Source: Planctomycetaceae bacterium (GTDB lineage: Bacteria > Planctomycetota > Planctomycetia > Planctomycetales > Planctomycetaceae). Taken from it: a stretch of DNA of 9,505 nt. A program made the position numbers and the translations under genes. The notes beneath the pieces are model-generated. The model was not told the origin of the DNA, did no database searches, and saw only the letters and a list, made by a program, of their open reading frames with translations. Shown here in pieces: positions 1-4,717 of the stretch (positions are counted from its first letter, which is position 1; each line of letters begins with the position of its first letter). Location of the stretch: assembly GCA_027000105.1 (NCBI GenBank), contig JALTOP010000517.1, positions 1-9,505 of the forward strand. Reading direction: 5' to 3'.

Positions 1-30
1 CTCTCTAACTCTCACACCGCTCGGGTTATC

Positions 31-55
31 GGCTGTTGCGAGCGCTCAATCAGCC
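31..55. other. Imperfect hairpin downstream of the methyltransferase remnant
   Basis: GGCTG at 31-35 pairs with CAGCC at 51-55, and TTG at 36-38 pairs with CAA at 47-49 with T50 bulged. This gives an 8-bp stem around the loop CGAGCGCT. It lies 33 bp beyond the minus-strand stop codon of the methyltransferase remnant. It could be a transcript end, but no T-run follows in the minus direction, so it does not meet the criteria of an intrinsic terminator. The rest of 1-88 shows nothing I can assign. Confidence 0.25.
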
Positions 56-88
56 TGAATCGAACTGACTTGAAGGGGTTGCCTTCGG

Positions 89-559
89 TCAGCAGTATGC
101 GGCAACGAAACGCGAATCGACCACCGCACTCTCGACCGGATCACGTTCCGTCCATGCTTTGAGTTTCGATTCATCGACCGGATCGTGGACATGCTCACTG
201 CAACTGCCTGCCGGCCAGCGGTACGGGACCGAGACGATCACCACGCGGCCGCACGTGAGCAGCTTGAGAGCGAAAGCGCTGGCGTCGGGAACGTGTTCCA
301 GCACTTGCAGGCAGAGGACCAGGTCGTACTTCTGATCCGGTTTCCAATCCATGAAGTCGGAATGGATGACACGGACTTCATCCAGCGTGCAGCCCCGAGT
401 CGGAATCTCGACCGACGTCCGCTCGAAACGGTCGAACCATTCCAGATAGCGCTGATGAACTGCCGGACGAACTGTCTCGTCGTCAAAGCCGTCTGAAAAA
501 GATCGAGCAGGTAAAAACAGCACTGGAAAAACAGGCTCGGCGAGAAAGCGGAAGCTCAT
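89..559 (-). pseudogene. Class I SAM-dependent methyltransferase, N-terminally decayed remnant
   Basis: From the in-frame ATG at 559 this encodes 156 residues; the frame stays open back to 631, but that extension overlaps the neighbouring gene. The C-terminal half is recognisable: an acidic strand end and SDFMDW at about residues 67-72, then YDLVLCLQVLEHVPD at about 78-92 (a post-I/motif II region common in class I methyltransferases), then SVPYRWPAG at about 110-118 and a closing HDPVDESKL-type segment. The glycine-rich motif I that binds S-adenosylmethionine, expected upstream of about residue 45, is absent; a hydrophobic stretch (VFPVLFLPAR) occupies the N-terminus instead. No Shine-Dalgarno sequence precedes the ATG at 559. 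Base composition is richer than next door: 181-240 has 38 G+C of 60, against 23 of 60 at 781-840. I infer a truncated, inactive gene. An intact short methyltransferase-like protein is the less likely alternative. The substrate cannot be told. Confidence 0.6.
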
Positions 560-578
560 GTTGCCAAGAAGGAGAAGG

Positions 579-1325
579 TTATTTGAAAAGCGAAGGGCCA
601 GCATCATCTTCGGCAATTTTTGAGGGAGCAATGTTGAATTTCAATCCTGTCACTTTTTCCAGCTTGTCGTGAATGACATGAATGTTCTTTCGGACCTCGC
701 GCCTCGTACCATGCTTTTTTTGGATTAGCTGATTGGCACTGATTTTTGTCTTCTCGAGTAATTTCAATGTCTCCTCATCCAATTTTCCGTATTCCCACTC
801 TGCTCCTTTTCTAAAGTGAAATGTTGCAGCTTTAAGATCCTGACCCGTGCGAGCAATCTCCTGCTTATCCTGAAATGTCGCCACCTGACAGCAACGATGA
901 TTACTTTTAATGCAATGATGCCCGGACAACGCATAGTGCGCTCGGGCAAAGGCCTGTTCCAATGTACGAACGGATTTCACTTGCTTCTTCTCGACGACAT
1001 CTGCAAGTCGATTTAGTTCTGCAATCGAGGTTTCCAATGCTGTTTTACCATTTGGAGTTGCCCGCGCGGCTTCGAGTCGTAAATAAGCAACTGCATGACG
1101 TAAATGTTCGGCAGTCTGCTTGACTTTACCTCTCACAAAACTGTCTCTTGCCGCTTCAAAATGATGGCACGGTTTGTCGATAAAGAATGCAAGAATGTCT
1201 TCGTCGATTTCGATTTTGGCGGGCTTAAGAGGCTTGAATTCCTCCTGTGCAAACGCGGTTGACGCCCCCAGTGCCATCGTGATGGCCAAAAAAACTTGTT
1301 GGGAAATCGGATTTTCAGTGGGCAT
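579..1325 (-). CDS. Secreted His/Cys-rich helical protein of unknown function
   Basis: The protein has 248 residues, and the start is supported by AGGAG at 1334-1338 (minus strand), 8 nt before the ATG. Residues 1-27 form a signal peptide: a hydrophobic VFLAITMALGAS core and an AFA-Q cleavage site. The mature part is almost wholly predicted helix, with heptad-like Leu/Ala spacing (about 55-90, 95-135, 150-175, 183-225), suggesting an exported helical bundle. It is rich in possible metal or haem ligands: Cys53-His54-His55, His74 and His77, a cluster at 130-146 (His130, His136, His137, Cys138, His143, Cys145, Cys146), then His170, His205, His216 and His219. No CxxCH motif is present. The general form recalls exported YfdX-type four-helix proteins, but I cannot identify a family. 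It is transcribed divergently from the redox operon across 316 bp, so shared regulation is possible. The function is unknown; a metal-binding or haem-binding periplasmic role is inference only. Confidence 0.75.
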   Translation of the reverse strand: MPTENPISQQVFLAITMALGASTAFAQEEFKPLKPAKIEIDEDILAFFIDKPCHHFEAARDSFVRGKVKQTAEHLRHAVAYLRLEAARATPNGKTALETSIAELNRLADVVEKKQVKSVRTLEQAFARAHYALSGHHCIKSNHRCCQVATFQDKQEIARTGQDLKAATFHFRKGAEWEYGKLDEETLKLLEKTKISANQLIQKKHGTRREVRKNIHVIHDKLEKVTGLKFNIAPSKIAEDDAGPSLFK

Positions 1326-1358
1326 GGATTAGTCTCCTGCTTCGAATGGGATGCGTTA

Positions 1359-1380
1359 CCGATTCGTTAATTGCAATCGG
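1359..1380. promoter_or_regulatory. Candidate operator: 6-bp inverted repeat with 10-bp spacer
   Basis: CCGATT at 1359-1364 is perfectly inverted as AATCGG at 1375-1380. The spacer contains most of the 8-bp palindrome ATTGCAAT (1370-1377). The site lies 34 bp upstream of the start of the divergent secreted-protein gene, where a repressor or activator could act. The dyad is seen in the sequence; its role as an operator is inference, since 6-bp arms can arise by chance. Confidence 0.3.
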
Positions 1381-1582
1381 CCTGTTGTACTTACGAGCCT
1401 GGGAAGCTAATCAGTTATCCTGTTTATGTCCATGGGAATTGAAAATGGTATTTCCCTATGCTCAACCAGAAAGAAATTATCTGCTTTTGTCGCCATCAGC
1501 CTCCCTATTTCAATAGAACTGCTGCGTTCTATCTACGGGGAATTGCAAATGAATTAACACTCCCGCGAAGAAATCAACCGTC

Positions 1583-1614
1583 AAGAGCATCAAACCTGCT
1601 GTGAAGAGCATCAA
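1583..1614 (+). repeat. Two 11-bp direct repeats with a 21-bp period upstream of gdhA
   Basis: AAGAGCATCAA occurs at 1583-1593 and again at 1604-1614, exactly 21 bp apart. That is two helical turns, so both copies face the same side of the DNA. They end 27 bp before the start codon. This arrangement fits tandem half-sites for a regulator near the promoter, but a chance or duplication origin is possible. Confidence 0.4.
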
Positions 1615-1641
1615 TAGAACATAATTATTGGGAGTTTCCCT

Positions 1642-3003
1642 ATGCCAGCAGGTCAAGATGATATTTTCCTGAATGCGATTCAGCGATTGGATAAAGCAGC
1701 CCAATATGCAGAAATTGATGAAGAAGCATTGGAAAAGCTGCGGCATCCGAAGTCAATCTTGCAGGTTTCGGTCCCTGTTCGGATGGATGACGGGACGCTT
1801 CGCATCTTCCGGGGGTACCGGGTTCGGCACGACGATACCCGCGGTCCGACCAAAGGAGGTATTCGCTTTCATCCTGGGGTCCATCTGGGCGAAGTGAAGG
1901 CGCTCGCTTTCTGGATGACTTGCAAATGTGCGGTGGTTGGCATTCCGTTTGGAGGGGGAAAGGGTGGGGTCATTGTCGATCCTAAACAACTTTCCCGGAT
2001 GGAATTAGAGCGTTTGAGTCGAGGCTATATCGATCGCGTTGCAGACTTTATTGGTCCCGAAACCGACATTCCTGCCCCGGATGTCTACACAAACGCAATG
2101 ATTATGGGCTGGATGATGGATGAATATTCAAAAATCCATCGCAAACGGACGCCGGATGTCATTACGGGCAAGCCAATTCCATTAGGCGGCAGCTTGGGGC
2201 GAGGCGATGCAACCGGACGTGGTGCGTACTACTGCATCAAGGAATTGGAACGGCTGAAAAACTGGGAACCGTCTGAAATCAGCGTCGCCGTGCAGGGGTT
2301 TGGGAATGCTGGTCAGCATGTCGCCAGACTGCTTCATGCGGATGGTTATCGTATTGTTGCGGTGAGTGATTCGCGAGGTGGTGTTTACCGCGAAGATGGT
2401 CTTGAAATTCCTCGCTTAATCGAATCCAAAAACCGCACGCGGCGTATTGATGCGGTTTACTGTGAAGGTTCTGTCTGTGATTGCCCGGTTTGCGGGACCG
2501 GAGAGTGTCATTGCGAGAATTGTCAGTGTGGTGATGGTCCTGGAAGCCATGCCATTTCCAATGCAGAATTACTGGAACTTGATGTTGATATTCTGATTCC
2601 CGCTGCACTTGAAAATCAGATCACAATGGGAAATGCGACACAAATTAAAGCACCCATTATTATTGAAGTTGCCAATGGGCCAACCACCAATGCAGCTGAC
2701 AAGGTTTTGTCCGAACGGGATAAACTTGTTGTTCCTGACATCCTTGCCAATGCGGGCGGCGTGACAGTCAGTTATTTCGAATGGGTGCAAAATCGTGCCG
2801 GTTTTTACTGGTCGCAACAAGAGGTGCAGGATCGCTTGCATCGTATTATGGCTAAAGAATTCAACGCGATTTATGATTTAATGAAAAAGCACAATACTGA
2901 TATGAGAACAGCAGCTTATACACAGGCATTAAAGCGTATTGGTGATGCGGTTGAGTCTCAGGGAACATGTCGATACTTTTCGAACGGGGTGGCAACGAGT
3001 TAA
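1642..3003 (+). CDS. gdhA: Glutamate dehydrogenase (Glu/Leu/Phe/Val family) with Cys-rich insertion
   Basis: This 453-residue enzyme would interconvert glutamate with 2-oxoglutarate and ammonia using NAD(P)+ in the cytoplasm. Landmarks in order: KGGIRFHP with substrate-binding Lys71, Lys95, the FGGGKGG loop with catalytic Lys107, PAPDVYT with catalytic Asp147, the Rossmann loop GFGNAG at 219-224 and NAGGVTVSYFEW at 370-381. In that last motif Ser377 is the residue seen in glutamate rather than leucine dehydrogenases. Asp243 after the second Rossmann strand hints at NAD+, not firmly. The start follows GGGAG with a 7-nt gap. It is longer than the roughly 420 residues usual for this hexameric class because residues 274-296 carry eight cysteines in a repeated CxCxxC pattern, inserted in the nucleotide-binding domain just before ISNAELLELDVDILIPAALENQ. 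It is the first gene of a co-directional series, so it could feed NAD(P)H to the reductase downstream. Confidence 0.95.
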   Translation: MPAGQDDIFLNAIQRLDKAAQYAEIDEEALEKLRHPKSILQVSVPVRMDDGTLRIFRGYRVRHDDTRGPTKGGIRFHPGVHLGEVKALAFWMTCKCAVVGIPFGGGKGGVIVDPKQLSRMELERLSRGYIDRVADFIGPETDIPAPDVYTNAMIMGWMMDEYSKIHRKRTPDVITGKPIPLGGSLGRGDATGRGAYYCIKELERLKNWEPSEISVAVQGFGNAGQHVARLLHADGYRIVAVSDSRGGVYREDGLEIPRLIESKNRTRRIDAVYCEGSVCDCPVCGTGECHCENCQCGDGPGSHAISNAELLELDVDILIPAALENQITMGNATQIKAPIIIEVANGPTTNAADKVLSERDKLVVPDILANAGGVTVSYFEWVQNRAGFYWSQQEVQDRLHRIMAKEFNAIYDLMKKHNTDMRTAAYTQALKRIGDAVESQGTCRYFSNGVATS

Positions 3004-3069
3004 GGATTTGCAAGCAAATATAGACAGCAGGTAGCGGACCATGCCTGTCTGTGTCATTGAGTATCCAGC

Positions 3070-3074
3070 AAGGA
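3070..3074 (+). promoter_or_regulatory. Ribosome-binding site that sets the YHS-protein start
   Basis: AAGGA at 3070-3074 lies 8 nt before the ATG at 3083. This favours 3083 over the upstream in-frame ATG at 3041, which has only a weak AGG-type match about 10 nt before it. Confidence 0.5.
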
Positions 3075-3082
3075 ATGAGCAA

Positions 3083-3760
3083 ATGAGCGATTTGCAAGAC
3101 TTGGACCGGGAAATTCAGCAGCGAATTGAATCTGCTGAGGAGAAATGTCGGTTAATGCAGAATGAGATGCAAACCAAAATGGTTGAAATGGAAAAACGGT
3201 ATGCACTCTACGAGCAGTTTGCAGACGAAATGATGACAGATATAGTTGATCCGAGAATGGAGAAATTAGTCAGTTATTTTGACAATGCAAAATTACAGGA
3301 ACGCAACGATGCCGGAAGGCGTTACTGTATAGCGAGGTTCGATCACTCGGCGAGATTCCCTGCTTCGGTCAAGTTGACACTCTCGATTGCTCACGATACG
3401 GAAATCGAAAATCTGCTACTGGTTTATGATCTGGGAATTCTTCCGATCTTCTTCAAGTATGAGGCTCACAGTCAAGCGTCCTTTCCTCTGAATGAGTTGA
3501 ACAGGGAACAGGTTTTACAGTGGGTCGATGGGAAAATTTTGCTGTTTGTTGATACCTATTTGCGACTTGAACAGACGGAGCAGTACCAGCAAAACAACCT
3601 GGTGACTGACCCGGTTTGTGGAATGCGATTTCGCAAGGGCATTGCCTCGGCTGAAGTGAAATACGATAAGCACTCTTTCTATTTTTGTTCGCCGGGTTGT
3701 CACGAAGCATTTGTGGACGAGCCAGGGAAGTATATTTCAGGACCACAAAAAGCTTCTTAA
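3083..3760 (+). CDS. Coiled-coil and YHS-domain protein
   Basis: From the preferred start the protein has 225 residues; an in-frame ATG at 3041 would add 14. Residues about 4-45 form a charged coiled coil. A middle alpha/beta domain (about 65-160) ends in a WVDGKILLFVDTYLRLEQTE helix. Residues about 174-218 are a YHS domain: DPVCGM at 176-181 and FCSPGC at 201-206, whose cysteines are the metal-binding positions known from YHS domains attached to copper-transporting ATPases and some oxygenases. I recall planctomycete proteins with the same middle domain next to a YHS-like tail, so the layout is probably lineage-typical, although many of those lack the cysteines. No signal peptide is visible, so it is probably cytoplasmic. 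It begins 79 nt after gdhA. A metal-trafficking or metal-sensing role is inferred from the domain and from the Met-rich protein encoded next. Confidence 0.85.
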   Translation: MSDLQDLDREIQQRIESAEEKCRLMQNEMQTKMVEMEKRYALYEQFADEMMTDIVDPRMEKLVSYFDNAKLQERNDAGRRYCIARFDHSARFPASVKLTLSIAHDTEIENLLLVYDLGILPIFFKYEAHSQASFPLNELNREQVLQWVDGKILLFVDTYLRLEQTEQYQQNNLVTDPVCGMRFRKGIASAEVKYDKHSFYFCSPGCHEAFVDEPGKYISGPQKAS

Positions 3761-3850
3761 AGAACCAGCAGGAATGCTGCATCTAATACCTCGACAAACG
3801 TGTTGTTGTTGAGCCTCTGTTTATTTTTGAAATAAGAACTGGAAAATAAA

Positions 3851-4669
3851 ATGAAACTTTTCTCAACAAATCACGGCATTCAACAGATTCAAGTAACCCT
3901 GACTGGTTTCCTGCTTGTGGCCGTATTGCTCCCCACAACGGTTGATGCACAAGGAAATGGAAAGGACCAGGCACTGGCTACACAACTCCGTGAACTCCAA
4001 ACTAAAGTAGATAAACTGGAAGCAGAATTGAAGAAAAGTTCCAAGATGCAGGGCAAATCGATGCCTGGAATGGGGATGAAAAAAGGAATGGGCATGTCGC
4101 CGATGGCTGGCAAAGAAATGATGAGCAAAAAGAAAGCGATGATGAGTGAGAAGAAAAAAATGATGTCAGGCATGGGGATGTCTGGCATGGGGATGTCTGG
4201 CAAAAAGAAAATGGGGATGGGGATGTCCGGCATGGCGATGATGGGCAAAGTAAAAGGGACCGACAAAATGCAGGTTGCATCAGCACTGCCTGGGTTTGCC
4301 GGTGCCTCGCACATTTATCATATTGGTGCCACCAGTTTTTTTCTTGATCATTCCGAGCACATCACATTAACGCAGGAGCAACAACTCAAATTAAATCAGA
4401 TAAAAGAAAAAACCTTACTGGAGCAGGCGACTTTTGAACGTACAATCGCTCAGGCAGAACAGGAATTGTGGGTTTTAACCGGTTCCGATAAACCAGATGC
4501 AACAAAGATTGAAGCGAAGATTCGTGACATCGAAAAACAAAGTGGCGATAAACGAATCGCCTTTATCCGTGCGGTTGGCGAAGCAGCCAAAGTTCTTACC
4601 GACGAACAAAGAAAAGCACTTGTCGGAACATTGCCGGCAGATCATGATGATGCAGGTACGCAGAATTAG
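3851..4669 (+). CDS. Secreted Met-rich protein with Spy/CpxP-like LTxxQ domain
   Basis: The 272-residue protein has a signal peptide (hydrophobic 16-29, cleavage near VDA-Q at 33/34). A short coiled coil follows at about 41-62 (QLRELQTKVDKLEAELKK). Residues 66-140 are a low-complexity tract with 24 methionines among Lys, Gly and Ser, built of MGM, MSGM and MMSKKK units. The C-terminal part (about 145-260) is helical with LTQEQQ at 173-178 and LTDEQR at 249-254, the paired LTxxQ motifs of the periplasmic Spy/CpxP/ZraP family involved in metal and envelope stress. His154, His157, His167 and His170 precede the first motif. Methionine-rich tracts are known to bind Cu(I)/Ag(I) and can act as oxidant sinks; either role would fit here, but neither is proven. 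The start is weakly supported by GGAAA at 3841-3845. It lies 90 nt after the YHS gene. Confidence 0.85.
   Translation: MKLFSTNHGIQQIQVTLTGFLLVAVLLPTTVDAQGNGKDQALATQLRELQTKVDKLEAELKKSSKMQGKSMPGMGMKKGMGMSPMAGKEMMSKKKAMMSEKKKMMSGMGMSGMGMSGKKKMGMGMSGMAMMGKVKGTDKMQVASALPGFAGASHIYHIGATSFFLDHSEHITLTQEQQLKLNQIKEKTLLEQATFERTIAQAEQELWVLTGSDKPDATKIEAKIRDIEKQSGDKRIAFIRAVGEAAKVLTDEQRKALVGTLPADHDDAGTQN
4169..4198 (+). repeat. 15-bp tandem repeat inside the Met-rich tract
   Basis: GGCATGGGGATGTCT occurs twice in direct tandem at 4169-4183 and 4184-4198, encoding the unit G-M-G-M-S. Related strings continue to about 4243. The perfect DNA identity suggests recent duplication, so the tract length may vary between strains. 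Confidence 0.8.
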
Positions 4670-4717
4670 AATTAAATTCAGTTGCATCATGCTGGTAACG
4701 AGTGGATTATCTTCCCA

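Larger units (their letters stand above)
1326..1641. other. Divergent intergenic region, probable shared control region
   Basis: These 316 bp between the minus-strand secreted protein and the plus-strand glutamate dehydrogenase hold no credible gene. They must contain both promoters. I see no strong -35/-10 pair on either strand; the best -10-like string for the operon is CATAAT at 1620-1625, without a convincing -35 partner. The region contains a 22-bp dyad at 1359-1380, an 11-bp direct repeat at 1583-1614 and two further short repeated strings (TCAATAGAAC at 1510 and 1611; TTTCCCTATGC at 1451 and 1635, the latter spanning the gdhA start). The dehydrogenase ribosome-binding site is GGGAG at 1630-1634, 7 nt before its ATG. 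Confidence 0.6.

Noticed and set aside
31..55. Intrinsic terminator for the minus-strand methyltransferase remnant
   Set aside because: The hairpin has a bulge and no T-run follows it, so it is listed only as a hairpin.
3041..3082. Upstream ATG for the YHS protein
   Set aside because: It is in frame, but the ATG at 3083 has a better spaced AAGGA and the extra 14 residues add no recognisable element; it cannot be fully excluded.
3889..4314. Minus-strand open frame of 141 codons opposite the Met-rich gene
   Set aside because: It mirrors the Met/Lys repeats as Ile/Phe/Pro-rich low complexity and has no family features; the plus-strand gene has a signal peptide and LTxxQ motifs.
4682..4717. TTG as start of the reductase gene
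   Set aside because: It is a rare start with no ribosome-binding site; the ATG at 4718 (or 4748) still includes the entire anchor helix.
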